From positions 1-64,000 of the forward strand of contig JBOFEA010000018.1 of NCBI GenBank assembly GCA_051647535.1: a stretch of DNA of 64,000 bases. The letters are read 5' to 3'. The first letter of the stretch is position 1; each line of letters opens with the position of its first letter. The stretch is from Brevinema_A sp051647535. GTDB lineage: Bacteria; Spirochaetota; Brevinematia; Brevinematales; Brevinemataceae. This document shows, piece after piece, positions 34,391 through 43,771 of the stretch. The notes beneath the pieces are model-generated. The model saw only the letters and a program-made list of their open reading frames with translations. It made no database searches and was not told the DNA's origin. The position numbers and the translations under genes are program-made.

Positions 34391-37141
34391 TTATAAATTA
34401 GACAGTATTTCGGCACATCTGGAACAAAGATTATTATGAATTTCTTTTTCCATATGCCAGCATCGTTCACATTTTTTTTTACCGTTATCTTTTGCTGATG
34501 ATGCAGTAATAGAAATTTCGGTTATTTTGTTATTCATTTCAATAGTTATTTCAGAAACAATAAGAATTTCTTTAAGAGAAGATAAATGTTTAGATAGAAT
34601 ATCAGCAATATTTTGAGGACATGATAAACAAATATCAGCTTCTAATGATGATCCAATTTTATTGCTGTTTCTCAAAATTTGTAAATTCTTCAGTACGTCT
34701 TCTCGAATATTGTACAAGAGTTTAAACTCTTCAGATAATGTAGGATTAATCCACTCTTCGCATATAGGAATATATTCAAGCAAATGAACAGATTCAGCTT
34801 TATTTTCTACAGGAAAATAGCTGTATACTTCTTCACATGTAAATACTAGTGTTGGTGCCATCATCAACGTTAATTCTTCCAAAAGATAAGACAATACGGT
34901 TTGAGCAGAACGGCGGTTAGGATCATTTGGTGTTAAAATATATAATCGATCTTTTAAGATATCGAAATATTCTCCGCTAAGATCTACAATGATAAAATTA
35001 AATATTTCTCGATATGCGCGTTGGAATTGATAAAGCTGTGTGTGTTCATGAAATTTTTGTTTTAAGCGGCTCAATCGGTGGAGAATATATTGATCTAATG
35101 TTGTTAGGTGTTTGTATTCCATGCGATTTTCAAATGTAAAATCAGATAATGAGCCTAATAAATATCTAAAAGTATTTCTTAATTTTCGATACAAATCGAT
35201 TGTTTTTTGAATAATATTATCACCGATTCTTAAATCTTTGGTATAATCTTCGGTTACTGTCCATAGTCTTAAGATATCAGCACCAAATTTATCAGTAATT
35301 TCTGAAGGTGAAACAGAATTTCCTGTAGATTTGTGCATTTGCCGGCCTTGTTCGTCTAAGACCCATCCATGAGTGACGACTGACTTAAATGGAGGACGAG
35401 AATTAATACCAATAGAAGTCCAAAGAGAAGATTGAAACCAACCACGATATTGATCATTGCCTTCAAAATACAAATCAGCCGGGAAAGAAGAATTTTTTTC
35501 TAATACAGCGTAATGTGAAACACCTGAATCGAACCAAACATCTAAAATATCTTCTTCTTTGACAAACGAAGCAGTATGACATTTCGGACAAGAATAATTA
35601 TTTGGAAGGATTGTTTCAGCATCATGTTCAAGCCAAAAATTTAATCCTTCTTTACGTACGCGGTCAGCGATATGAAAGATAATTTTTTTATCAACGATTG
35701 GATGAGAGCATTGACTGCAGTAAAATACCGGAATTGGTACACCCCATTTGCGTTGTCGGGATATGCACCAATCAGGGCGGTTGGCAATCATATTTTTTAA
35801 ACGATCCTCACCCCAACCTGGAATCCATCTGATATTTGGTAACGATTGGAGAGCTTGGGTAGTTAATGTGGAGTCGGATACTTTGATAAACCATTGAGGA
35901 AGAGTGCGGAAAATAATAGGAGTTTTAGTTCTCCAATCGTGAGGATAAGAATGATTAATATCATGATAATAAAATAATTTATTATGTGTTTTTAGAAATT
36001 CAATAATTTTCGGATTGGCATCAAAAACTTTTTCACCTTCCCACTCAGGAACTTCGGAAGTAAATCTTCCTTTATTATCGACGGGACATAAGATATCCAA
36101 ATTGTATTTTAAACCTGTATAAAAATCGTCAGTACCATGTCCCGGTGCTGTGTGAACAATTCCGGTTCCTGAATCCATTGTGACATAATCGGCGAAAACT
36201 ATTTTGGAGTTTCTGTTAATCCAAGGATGCATTACGGATAATGTTTCCAAATTTTTGGAAGTTAAAATTTTCGAAGCGGTTTCTTTAGCATCGGTTAAGC
36301 TTAATATATTTGATTTTAATTCTTCTGCTATAATAAATGTTCTACCGTCAGATAATGTGATTGCTTCATATACAGCATCCGGATGAAATGCTAATGCGGT
36401 ATTTGCAGGTAATGTCCAAGGAGTTGTTGTCCAAATAAGCACATAAGAGTTTTCCGGTAAATTTACTTCAGAGCAGTTTTGAATAGGAAACATAACGTAA
36501 ATAGCAGGGGAAGTATGATTATGATATTCTACTTCTGCATCAGCTAACGCTGTTTGGGTATCTGGAGACCAATGAATAGGTCTTTGGCCTCTATAAATGT
36601 AGTTTTTTTCTGCTAAGATACCGAACGCTTCAATTATTGAAGCTTCGTAATCGTTAGACATTGTAAGATAAGGAGCATTCCAATCTGCACATATTCCCAA
36701 ACGGATAAAGCTGTTTTTTTGTTTTTCAACAAATTGAGCGGCATATTCTCGGGATTTTTGTCTTATTTCTACAGGAGATAACGAATCTGCTGTTTTTCCT
36801 AGTTGTTTTAAGGTGTTTAGTTCAATAGGAAGTCCATGGCAATCCCATCCGGGAATAAAAGGAGTATTGAATCCTTCCATGTATTTGTTTCGGCAGATAA
36901 TATCTTTTAAAATTTTGTTTAAAGCGGTTCCAATATGAATATCTCCGTTTGCGTAAGGAGGACCGTCATGAAAAATAAATTTTTCAGCTTTTTGGCGTTT
37001 TTCCGATCGTTTTTGATAAATATTTTTTTGTTCCCACTCGTTGATCATTAAGGGTTCTTTTTGAACTAATCCGGCTCTCATATCGAATTTGGTTGTTGGT
37101 AAATTGACAGGAAAATTATGTTTTTGAGTTTTCTGATTCAT
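34391..37141 (-). CDS. ileS: Isoleucyl-tRNA synthetase
   Basis: The 916-residue class I synthetase charges tRNA-Ile. The HIGH motif is DIHIGTALNK near residue 65. The editing domain contains GTGIVHTAPGHGTDDF. The KMSKS loop reads QMHKSTGNS, a Met-His-Lys variant seen in some IleRS. A C-terminal zinc finger (CERCWHMEK...CSRC) closes the protein. GAGGAATTC before ATG at 37141 fixes the start; the frame extends upstream without a ribosome site. It is followed by lspA. No T-box leader is seen upstream, only a long hairpin. Confidence 0.96.
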   Translation of the reverse strand: MNQKTQKHNFPVNLPTTKFDMRAGLVQKEPLMINEWEQKNIYQKRSEKRQKAEKFIFHDGPPYANGDIHIGTALNKILKDIICRNKYMEGFNTPFIPGWDCHGLPIELNTLKQLGKTADSLSPVEIRQKSREYAAQFVEKQKNSFIRLGICADWNAPYLTMSNDYEASIIEAFGILAEKNYIYRGQRPIHWSPDTQTALADAEVEYHNHTSPAIYVMFPIQNCSEVNLPENSYVLIWTTTPWTLPANTALAFHPDAVYEAITLSDGRTFIIAEELKSNILSLTDAKETASKILTSKNLETLSVMHPWINRNSKIVFADYVTMDSGTGIVHTAPGHGTDDFYTGLKYNLDILCPVDNKGRFTSEVPEWEGEKVFDANPKIIEFLKTHNKLFYYHDINHSYPHDWRTKTPIIFRTLPQWFIKVSDSTLTTQALQSLPNIRWIPGWGEDRLKNMIANRPDWCISRQRKWGVPIPVFYCSQCSHPIVDKKIIFHIADRVRKEGLNFWLEHDAETILPNNYSCPKCHTASFVKEEDILDVWFDSGVSHYAVLEKNSSFPADLYFEGNDQYRGWFQSSLWTSIGINSRPPFKSVVTHGWVLDEQGRQMHKSTGNSVSPSEITDKFGADILRLWTVTEDYTKDLRIGDNIIQKTIDLYRKLRNTFRYLLGSLSDFTFENRMEYKHLTTLDQYILHRLSRLKQKFHEHTQLYQFQRAYREIFNFIIVDLSGEYFDILKDRLYILTPNDPNRRSAQTVLSYLLEELTLMMAPTLVFTCEEVYSYFPVENKAESVHLLEYIPICEEWINPTLSEEFKLLYNIREDVLKNLQILRNSNKIGSSLEADICLSCPQNIADILSKHLSSLKEILIVSEITIEMNNKITEISITASSAKDNGKKKCERCWHMEKEIHNNLCSRCAEILSNL

Positions 37142-37211
37142 GAATTCCTCATTGTAAAATGATATTGTTTTGAGTATAACAGAAATTGTAGTTTTTTGCA
37201 ATATTTGGATG

Positions 37212-37260
37212 CTTTCTAAAAATAATCCCCCGTTATAAACGGGGGATTATTTTTAGAAAG
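37212..37260. terminator. Very long perfect hairpin between flaB and ileS
   Basis: Twenty-three bases on each side pair perfectly around a short ATAA loop, with a CCCCCG core and AT-rich outer arms. On the minus strand it lies just after the flaB stop (37279) and 70 bases before ileS. It probably terminates flaB transcription and protects its 3' end. There is no separate U-run outside the stem. Confidence 0.75.
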
Positions 37261-37278
37261 GAACTCTTATTTTGCGCC

Positions 37279-38214
37279 CTACCTTAATAAAGATAAAATA
37301 AGCTGAGGCTTAATATTGGCTTGTGCGAGCATTGAAACGGATGCTTGCTGGAGAATTTGATTTTTTATCAATGAGCTTACTGTTTGAGCCATATTGGTGT
37401 CTCGAATACGGGATTCAGCGGCAGTAGTATTTTCATAAGCAATGTATAAGCCTTGATATACACTTTCAAACCTATTTTGATACGCACCGATTTCCGTCCG
37501 TTGTTCGATCAATCTGTTCAATGCTTGATCAATTTTTCCTATTGATAAATTTGCTTCTTCTGCAGTTGTTGTACCAACCGTGAGTTGGTTGCCGTTTGCA
37601 CTGTCACGTAATCCTAATCCTTCAGCACTTAATTTTGGGATAAAGATTTGAACATTATCATCCTGATTGGGTCCTATATGCAATAACAATCCTTGATTTG
37701 CAGTAGTTGCAGGAGAAACATCGGAGTTTACAGGCTGTGTATTAGGAGAATCTCCTAAATCTTCTGCCTGCGGTTTGGATGCATCAGCTTTTGCGAATTT
37801 TCCGTTTAACATAATCATAGTATTGAATTGAGCTGATTCAGCAATTCTGTCGATATCGTCTACAATAAAGGTTATTTCAGAATTCAAATGTCCTCGATCT
37901 TCATCAGTATAAATGCCGTTTGCACCTTGGATGGATAATTCTCTAATTCTTTGCAGAGAATCAGTGATATTTTGTAAATATCCTTCTGTAGTCTGAAAAA
38001 ATGATATAGCATCTTGAGTATTTCTCATTGCTTGATTTAACCCTCTGATTTGGGTTCTCATTTTTTCTGATACAGCCAATCCGGATGCATCATCAGCTGC
38101 ACTATTTATCCTCATTCCTGAAGATAATCCTTCCATGTCTTTAGTGACTTTTTTTTCTGCCAGACTAATTTGTCTATTGGCAAAAATAGCGTTGATGTTA
38201 TTATTAATAATCAT
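37279..38214 (-). CDS. flaB: Flagellin FlaB paralogue, divergent
   Basis: The 311-residue flagellin starts MIINNNINAIFANRQ and keeps the core segments EGLSSGMRINSAADDASGL, ISFFQTTEGYLQNI and ESRIRDTNMAQTVSSL. The C-terminus is QPQLILSLLR. It is the most different of the three flagellins: the central part has a longer Pro/Asn/Thr-rich insertion (SPNTQPVNSDVSPATTAN) and the helix near the C-terminus differs. ATGGAGG at 38222-38228 (minus) sets ATG at 38214; an upstream 16-codon extension has no ribosome site. The next flagellin lies just upstream. No sigma-28 element was seen upstream. Confidence 0.94.
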   Translation of the reverse strand: MIINNNINAIFANRQISLAEKKVTKDMEGLSSGMRINSAADDASGLAVSEKMRTQIRGLNQAMRNTQDAISFFQTTEGYLQNITDSLQRIRELSIQGANGIYTDEDRGHLNSEITFIVDDIDRIAESAQFNTMIMLNGKFAKADASKPQAEDLGDSPNTQPVNSDVSPATTANQGLLLHIGPNQDDNVQIFIPKLSAEGLGLRDSANGNQLTVGTTTAEEANLSIGKIDQALNRLIEQRTEIGAYQNRFESVYQGLYIAYENTTAAESRIRDTNMAQTVSSLIKNQILQQASVSMLAQANIKPQLILSLLR

Positions 38215-38348
38215 AAACTTTCCTCCATGAATTTTAATCCGTCCATGCTTTAAAAAAAACAAGAGTCCTTTCTAAATTTATTAATTAATAAAAATGGAAG
38301 AAAATGATTAATAATATCATTAAAGTTTATTCTTATTCATAAAAACAT

Positions 38349-38371
38349 CCCCTAGATTTATAAATCTAGGG
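38349..38371 (-). terminator. Palindromic hairpin after flaB (38390)
   Basis: CCCTAGATTTA pairs perfectly with TAAATCTAGGG. On the minus strand it lies 19 bases after the flagellin stop and is followed by GATGTTTTTATG, a weak T-tract. It is a likely terminator or 3'-end stabiliser between the two flagellin genes. Confidence 0.65.
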
Positions 38372-38389
38372 AAAATGTTGATAAATTTT

Positions 38390-39250
38390 TTATCTTAGCA
38401 GTTGAAGAACTGTTTGAGGAGCTTGATTTGCTTGTGCAAGCATTGCAGTAGCTGCTTGACGAAGAACATTGTTCTTTGCTAAGAGGCTTGATTCTTTAGC
38501 CATATCCGTATCACGGATTCTTGATTCAGCTGCTTGAAGATTTTCAGCACCGATCATCAAACTTCTTGATGAAGATTCCAATCTGTTTTGATATGCACCA
38601 AGCTCAGCTCTTTGAGTGTTAATTTTTGAAAGAGCTTGATCGACTCTTCCGATAGTAATATTAGAAGCATCTTGAGTTGATACAGAAACCAATTCACCGG
38701 TATTTCCATCTTTCAATCCTAAAGATACAGCAGACATTGTTGCAACAAATACACGAATTCTTTCGTCCATATTTGCTCCGACATGGAGGTTCATTTCTGA
38801 AAGAGGTGTATTTTCTGCAGAAGGTTCTGAAAATGATCCTGTCAACATCTTCAATCCGTTAAATTGAGCTGACGTTCCGACTCTATCAATTTCGCTTATC
38901 ATTTGCACCACTTCGTTATGGATGTGTCCACGGTCTTCATCACTGTAAATTCCGTTTGATCCTTGTACAGCAAGTTCTCTTACTCTTTGAAGAGCATTAC
39001 CGATTTCTTGAAGATATCCTTCTGTGGTTTGGATAAAAGAAATACCGTCTTGAGTATTTCTTAGAGCTTGATTTAAGCCACGAATTTGAGATCGCATTTT
39101 TTCAGACACTGCTAATCCTGAAGCATCATCACCTGCACGGTTAATACGCATGCCTGATGATAATTTTTCCATATTTTTTTCGACCAGTGCTGTATCCAAT
39201 GTTAATTGGCGATTGCCAAAAATGGATTGAATATTGTTGTTAATGATCAT
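38390..39250 (-). CDS. flaB: Flagellin FlaB paralogue
   Basis: The 286-residue flagellin starts MIINNNIQSIFGNRQ and is very close to the copy at 16.2 kb: same length class, MEKLSSGMRINRAGDDASGL, LHVGANMDERIRVFVATM, and an end in QAPQTVLQLLR. There is no signal peptide. AAGGAGGATATC just before ATG is an excellent ribosome site. A sigma-28-like element lies 110 bases upstream. It is followed on the same strand by the divergent flagellin. Multiple FlaB proteins forming the periplasmic filament core are usual in spirochaetes. Confidence 0.96.
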   Translation of the reverse strand: MIINNNIQSIFGNRQLTLDTALVEKNMEKLSSGMRINRAGDDASGLAVSEKMRSQIRGLNQALRNTQDGISFIQTTEGYLQEIGNALQRVRELAVQGSNGIYSDEDRGHIHNEVVQMISEIDRVGTSAQFNGLKMLTGSFSEPSAENTPLSEMNLHVGANMDERIRVFVATMSAVSLGLKDGNTGELVSVSTQDASNITIGRVDQALSKINTQRAELGAYQNRLESSSRSLMIGAENLQAAESRIRDTDMAKESSLLAKNNVLRQAATAMLAQANQAPQTVLQLLR

Positions 39251-39359
39251 GATATCCTCCTTGAATCATGTAAAATTGATTTGAATGTTTTTTATTTATT
39301 TCTATACATAGCTCTCCTTCAAATTATGCATATTAAATTATTATATTTTTATAAAAATT

Positions 39360-39388
39360 CTATCGGAGTTCTATTCTTCAAAACTTTA
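39360..39388 (-). promoter_or_regulatory. Sigma-28-like promoter for flaB (38390)
   Basis: On the minus strand TAAAGTTT begins at 39388, and 10 to 11 bases further comes a CTCCGATAG element ending at 39360. Compared with TAAA-N15-GCCGATAA, the -10 is a near match but the spacer is two to three bases long. It is about 110 bases before the start. Confidence 0.45.
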
Positions 39389-39428
39389 TAACATGATCAA
39401 AATTATTTTATGGTATTTGACCAAAAGA

Positions 39429-39454
39429 AAAACCCCCGTATTACGAGGGTTTTC
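39429..39454 (-). terminator. Intrinsic terminator after recG
   Basis: On the minus strand AAAACCCTCGTAATACGGGGG and TTTTT form a stem with one mismatch, followed by T-rich sequence, two bases after the recG stop. Confidence 0.75.
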
Positions 39455-39456
39455 AG

Positions 39457-41511
39457 CTATCCTGAAAAAATTTTAAAGGACTTTTTTTGAGTGATGAATT
39501 GTTTTAAGAGAGCATGTGATGGAATTTGCAAATCCGGATCTTTAGAAAAAATCTGTTGGGCATCGTTGACAGCCGTTTGAAGGATTTTTTGATCTTTTGC
39601 AAAATCTGCCAACTTAAATATAGGAGAACCTGTTTGTTTCAATCCTAGGATTTCTCCAGGTCCTCTTATTTTCAAATCTTCTTCAGCTATTTTGAATCCA
39701 TCCGATGTCGAGCAGAATACTTCTAGTCGTTGATCTTTTATATTTCCATGGTTTACTGCAAAACAGTAGGATTTATGATTTCCTCGTCCTACTCTTCCTC
39801 TTAATTGATGCAACTGTGCTAATCCGAATCGTTCAGAATTTTTAATCACCATAACAGTAGCGTTTGGGATGTCGATTCCTACTTCAATTACTGTTGTGGC
39901 AATGAGAATTTCAAATTCTTTGTCAGAAAATTGTTTCATAATCAAATCTTTTTCTTGTTGCGAAATTCGTCCGTGAATGATATTAAATCGATAGTTGGGA
40001 AAATAGATTTGAAATTCTTTATAGATTTGTTCTACTGATTCTACGTTTTCTAAATTTTCGCTTTCTTCAATCAGCGGACATACGATGAAAATTTGTCTAC
40101 CTGAGTCCAATTCTGTTTTTAATCGGCTGAGCATATGAGGGTAGTTATGTTTTTGAACATGTGCGGTTTCAATAGTTTGTCTTCCTGCGGGAAGTTCGTC
40201 TATAATAGAAATATTCAAATCGCCGTATAATGCCATTGTAATGGTTCTAGGAATAGGAGTTGCTGTCATGACTAAGATATCTGGATTAGTTCCTTTTTTT
40301 ATCATTGTTCCGCGTTGTTCTACACCAAATTTGTGTTGTTCGTCTATAACGCATAAGCTTAAATTATGATAAACAACATCCTCTTGAAACAAGGCGTGTG
40401 TTCCTATAATTAATGATAATCGGCCTTCAGCTAAATCGGTTAAAATTAATGCTCTTTCTTTTCCTGAAATACTTCCTGTAAGCAGTCTGCACGAAATTCC
40501 AAGCTCTTCTGTAATATGTTTGATTTTGTTGTAATGCTGGAATGCAAGTACTTCTGTTGGAGCTAAAAAAGCTGCTTGTAGATTATTTGATGCGGCAAAC
40601 AGCATCGATGCTAATGCAACAGTGGTTTTTCCAGATCCTACGTCTCCTTGAACCAATCGATGCATAGGATACGACGCTGATAAATCGGAAACAATTTCTT
40701 TAATTACTCGTTTTTGAGCATTAGTCATAGAAAACGGAAGGATTGTTTCTAATGTTGTTAATATTTCCATGTTTGGATAGCTGTGTGGTTTCAGTAGTTT
40801 TGTTTCTTGACTACGTTTGTCTTCTAAAGCGATTCTAGTAATTAAAAATTCTTCGTAAGCACCTCTTAACCTTGCTTTTTCTATGGCATCCATGCTATCA
40901 GGAAAGTGTAGTTCTTTTACAGCATCCTGTTTAGAAACTAATTGACGTCCTGATAAAAAATATTTGGGAATAGGGTCACTGATCATCGTATGGTATTTTT
41001 GATATGCTTTGAGAATGATTTTGTGGAATTCTTTTGTTTTTAATCCTTCTGTCACTCGGTAAATCGGATAAATTTTTCCTACCGAAGCATTTTCGTTTCC
41101 GAATTTGTTTATTGGGTCGATTTCAAAACCGGAGATTTGTATTTTGTTGAATCGAAACTCAACCTTACCGTAAATAAAAAATTCTTCTCCAATAGGCATC
41201 ATTTTATCTAATGCTTTGATATTGAATCCGACAAGTTCTGCAGCAGCGGATTGGTCTTTGATGATTACTTTAATGCATCGCTTTTTATTCCAAAAAAATA
41301 TGTCATGTTTTACAACAACGACACGGACAACACTTGGTTCTTGACGCAGTACAGCATCCGCTAATGTTGATATTTTCGATCTGTCTTCATAGCGGAAAGG
41401 AAAATAACATAATAAATCTTCAATCGTATAAATATCCAGTTTTGATAAGAGAAAAATTTGTCTTTCGGACAAAAAACCATCTAAAGGGATTTGAAGTTCT
41501 GGAATTTTCAT
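39457..41511 (-). CDS. recG: ATP-dependent DNA helicase RecG
   Basis: The 684-residue protein has an N-terminal wedge/OB domain (LCYFPFRYEDRS, VRVVVVKHDIFFW) and an SF2 helicase core. The core has Walker A VQGDVGSGKTTVA, the RecG-type DEQH box CVIDEQHKFGVEQRG, TATPIPRT, and the late motif GRVGRGNHKSYC. RecG remodels stalled replication forks and Holliday junctions. The length is normal for RecG. It lies 30 bases after mazG in the murI-surA-nusB-mazG-recG run and ends at a terminator. The start is an ATG at 41511 without a strong ribosome site. Confidence 0.96.
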   Translation of the reverse strand: MKIPELQIPLDGFLSERQIFLLSKLDIYTIEDLLCYFPFRYEDRSKISTLADAVLRQEPSVVRVVVVKHDIFFWNKKRCIKVIIKDQSAAAELVGFNIKALDKMMPIGEEFFIYGKVEFRFNKIQISGFEIDPINKFGNENASVGKIYPIYRVTEGLKTKEFHKIILKAYQKYHTMISDPIPKYFLSGRQLVSKQDAVKELHFPDSMDAIEKARLRGAYEEFLITRIALEDKRSQETKLLKPHSYPNMEILTTLETILPFSMTNAQKRVIKEIVSDLSASYPMHRLVQGDVGSGKTTVALASMLFAASNNLQAAFLAPTEVLAFQHYNKIKHITEELGISCRLLTGSISGKERALILTDLAEGRLSLIIGTHALFQEDVVYHNLSLCVIDEQHKFGVEQRGTMIKKGTNPDILVMTATPIPRTITMALYGDLNISIIDELPAGRQTIETAHVQKHNYPHMLSRLKTELDSGRQIFIVCPLIEESENLENVESVEQIYKEFQIYFPNYRFNIIHGRISQQEKDLIMKQFSDKEFEILIATTVIEVGIDIPNATVMVIKNSERFGLAQLHQLRGRVGRGNHKSYCFAVNHGNIKDQRLEVFCSTSDGFKIAEEDLKIRGPGEILGLKQTGSPIFKLADFAKDQKILQTAVNDAQQIFSKDPDLQIPSHALLKQFITQKKSFKIFSG

Positions 41512-41541
41512 AAATAATCCGGTCTTTTATAATTCTTGTTT

Positions 41542-42156
41542 TTACAATCCTTTATCTCGGGCTTGTTGTTCTATATCTTTGTTGATTTCGTGCATCAGTT
41601 GAATAATATCCTCTCCTTCCGACGCCAAATCCAACAGTAAGTTTTGAAGTCGGTCTTTGGAAGACGTCGAATTCATATAATATTCCCTTAAAGAATGATT
41701 GGTATTTTTTAATTTTCTTGTTAATTTGTCAAAACGCATAAGTTCCGGAAGTGATTTGGGTATGCCTTCAAATATGCTTGTTCTTTCGGATTTTTCTTCT
41801 TTTTTTAATTTTTCCCATTGGGCTGCTATTTCTTGTTCTGATCTTGCGGTTTCTTTGCCGAAGACATGAGGATGTCTAAAAATTAATTTTTTTTCTGCTG
41901 ATTCTAAAATTTGCTCTAATGTACAAATTCCTGTTTGTTCGGCAATATATCCTCTTAATAGAATCATGAAAAAAACATCACCCAATTCTTCTTTAATATC
42001 TTCTTTTCCACCTTCATATACTACTTCTGAAAGTTCATAGCATTCTTCTAAAAATAATTTGTCTAAACTTTCCAGTGTTTGAGCTTTATCCCATGGGCAT
42101 CCTTTCTCAGATCTTAATGTTTTGATAATGTCCAATAAATTGTCAAACGCTTTCAT
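41542..42156 (-). CDS. mazG: MazG-family nucleoside triphosphate pyrophosphohydrolase
   Basis: The 204-residue enzyme hydrolyses NTPs or dNTPs to monophosphates and pyrophosphate as a housecleaning function. The opening LRSEKGCPWDKAQTLESL and the metal-binding LEECYELSEVV with KEELGDVFFMILL (EExxE..ExxD pattern) are typical MazG. It has one full MazG domain and a shorter C-terminal helical part than E. coli MazG. Its ATG immediately follows the nusB stop, so the genes are translationally linked. Confidence 0.92.
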   Translation of the reverse strand: MKAFDNLLDIIKTLRSEKGCPWDKAQTLESLDKLFLEECYELSEVVYEGGKEDIKEELGDVFFMILLRGYIAEQTGICTLEQILESAEKKLIFRHPHVFGKETARSEQEIAAQWEKLKKEEKSERTSIFEGIPKSLPELMRFDKLTRKLKNTNHSLREYYMNSTSSKDRLQNLLLDLASEGEDIIQLMHEINKDIEQQARDKGL

Positions 42157-42681
42157 TTAATCGTTCCTTGTTAATGTTGGTGCTTTTAAGCGGATTTTAT
42201 TTTTCTTTATTTCCAAACGTTTTGTTTTCAATTCTCCGTAAGCAATCGTTTTTAAAATTCCTGATAAATAAGGTGCTGCATGTTCGTTTTTTAGAATATC
42301 GCTAATAATAAGAGTTTCTTTGATAATAATTTTAGGGTCGCATGTATTAAGTGATAAATTAAAAATTCCGGTTAATAGAAGACTTTGGTCTAAGATTGTA
42401 AAATCTGTCCAAGTTCGGTTTTTACTGACTTTGTTTACGGTATCTATAATCGCATCAATATTGTCACTGATTCCTTTTAAGAGAGTTTGGGCAAAATTCA
42501 AGATTTGATTTTTAACAGACTCTGGAAGAGGTTCTTCTTGATTTACGGGGATATAATCAGACAATGCGTCATAGCACCCAATGATAGTATCCATATTGTA
42601 TTCAAGTTTTCCGCTTTTTCGAAGAGTTGTTACTGCAAGTAATCTACCGTAACGCCGTGCACTGATTTTATCGTGGCTCAT
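42157..42681 (-). CDS. nusB: Transcription antitermination factor NusB
   Basis: The 174-residue helical protein fits NusB: SARRYGRLLAVTTL at the start (family pattern RrxARxxAlqxLy), a second conserved block NRTWTDFTILDQSLLLTGIF, and DPKIIIKETLIISDILKN. NusB with NusE binds boxA RNA in rRNA antitermination. Two ATGs, two codons apart, are possible; AGG six bases upstream favours 42681. A C-terminal basic tail (KTKRLEIKKNKIRLKAP) extends beyond the family core. It follows surA after about 40 bases and overlaps nothing. Confidence 0.85.
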   Translation of the reverse strand: MSHDKISARRYGRLLAVTTLRKSGKLEYNMDTIIGCYDALSDYIPVNQEEPLPESVKNQILNFAQTLLKGISDNIDAIIDTVNKVSKNRTWTDFTILDQSLLLTGIFNLSLNTCDPKIIIKETLIISDILKNEHAAPYLSGILKTIAYGELKTKRLEIKKNKIRLKAPTLTRND

Positions 42682-42721
42682 TATCATCCTGCTTTTTTTT
42701 ATTGATTATTAATTTATTATT

Positions 42722-43771
42722 CTATTGTTTTTTGAATTGATTGAAAACACTTTTATATGATGATGTATTCTGCATAAGGGTAATCATACCTTCAGATATT
42801 CGCTTCCTGATTAATTCGTCGATTAATTTTTCAGCACGCTGGTATCGAAGAATCTCTTCAATACGAGGACCGGATTCTTCAAAAGTTAATTGTTGCGGCT
42901 GGACAATATTCAAAATCTTAAAAGTCAAGTATGTCGGTGTTCCCGTACTCTTAAAAGGAATTGGTTGAGGAATGTAGATTCCTTTGTTTTTTCTAATATT
43001 AATAACCGATACACCTAAATTAATGCTTTTTTGTAATGCAACTCCTATAATTTCTTCTGGTATTTTTTTCTGCAGAATCAAAATATCCGGAGTAAATAAT
43101 CCTGTAGCTCCTGAATACGATGTGAAACGTAAAGAATTATATTTTCGTTTTAAAGTATTAAAATTGTTTGAAGCATCTAAATCTCGTGCTAGTTCCTGCA
43201 TTTTGTTTTCTACATTTTCGAGTTCGCTTAATTTCCATTTGGGAGAGGATTCTACTGCAAAAATAATCAAATCTAATTTTGGAAACGGTGAATCTTTAAA
43301 TAAGGATTTGTTTTTTCGATAAAAATCTTCTGCTTCTTTAGGAGGAATCGGAGCACTTGTTTCTTGTTTTATAAACGGATCGCCGTACATTAATCCTCTT
43401 TTTACTTTGTCAGTTCTCAGCAATAGACGATATAAATCCGGATATTTGTTGTAGAGTTCTATTTTCTGTTCTTGAGCAGGGTCTGTTGAGTTATTGGTAA
43501 TATTTTTGACTAAACGCCGCAGTTCTGCTTCATCCATATAATATTCCGGTTTTTGTTCCGAAATAATCAGCAACGATGACATCGTGATTAATTTGTGCAG
43601 CGCTTCTTCGGAAGAAGTTTTTTTCCCTGTTATTACAGAATCAAAATCCCTCATACGCTGGATATCATAACTCGTTATTGCTATGTCGCCAACACTCGCA
43701 ATAACTTCATTCACAACTTGAGAATATATCGTTAAAGGAAAAAATAATATCACTAATAACAGTTTTTTCAT
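42722..43771 (-). CDS. SurA/PpiC-like periplasmic chaperone
   Basis: The 350-residue protein has a signal peptide (MKKLLLVILFFPLTIYS, cut before QVVN) followed by the SurA N-domain pattern VNEVIASVGDIAITSYDI. It also has a middle region with parvulin-like spacing (EAEDFYRKNKSLF) and a C-terminal helix. SurA-type chaperones carry outer-membrane proteins to BamA. The PPIase active-site residues are not obvious, so it may be a chaperone only. Its ATG overlaps the murI stop (ATGA) with GGGAG just before. The alternative is a generic PpiC family member. Confidence 0.75.
   Translation of the reverse strand: MKKLLLVILFFPLTIYSQVVNEVIASVGDIAITSYDIQRMRDFDSVITGKKTSSEEALHKLITMSSLLIISEQKPEYYMDEAELRRLVKNITNNSTDPAQEQKIELYNKYPDLYRLLLRTDKVKRGLMYGDPFIKQETSAPIPPKEAEDFYRKNKSLFKDSPFPKLDLIIFAVESSPKWKLSELENVENKMQELARDLDASNNFNTLKRKYNSLRFTSYSGATGLFTPDILILQKKIPEEIIGVALQKSINLGVSVINIRKNKGIYIPQPIPFKSTGTPTYLTFKILNIVQPQQLTFEESGPRIEEILRYQRAEKLIDELIRKRISEGMITLMQNTSSYKSVFNQFKKQ

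Noticed and set aside
37142..37278. T-box riboswitch upstream of ileS
   Set aside because: The only structure is the long perfect hairpin; no T-box consensus sequence or specifier-loop arrangement is visible, and the hairpin fits as the flagellin 3' end.
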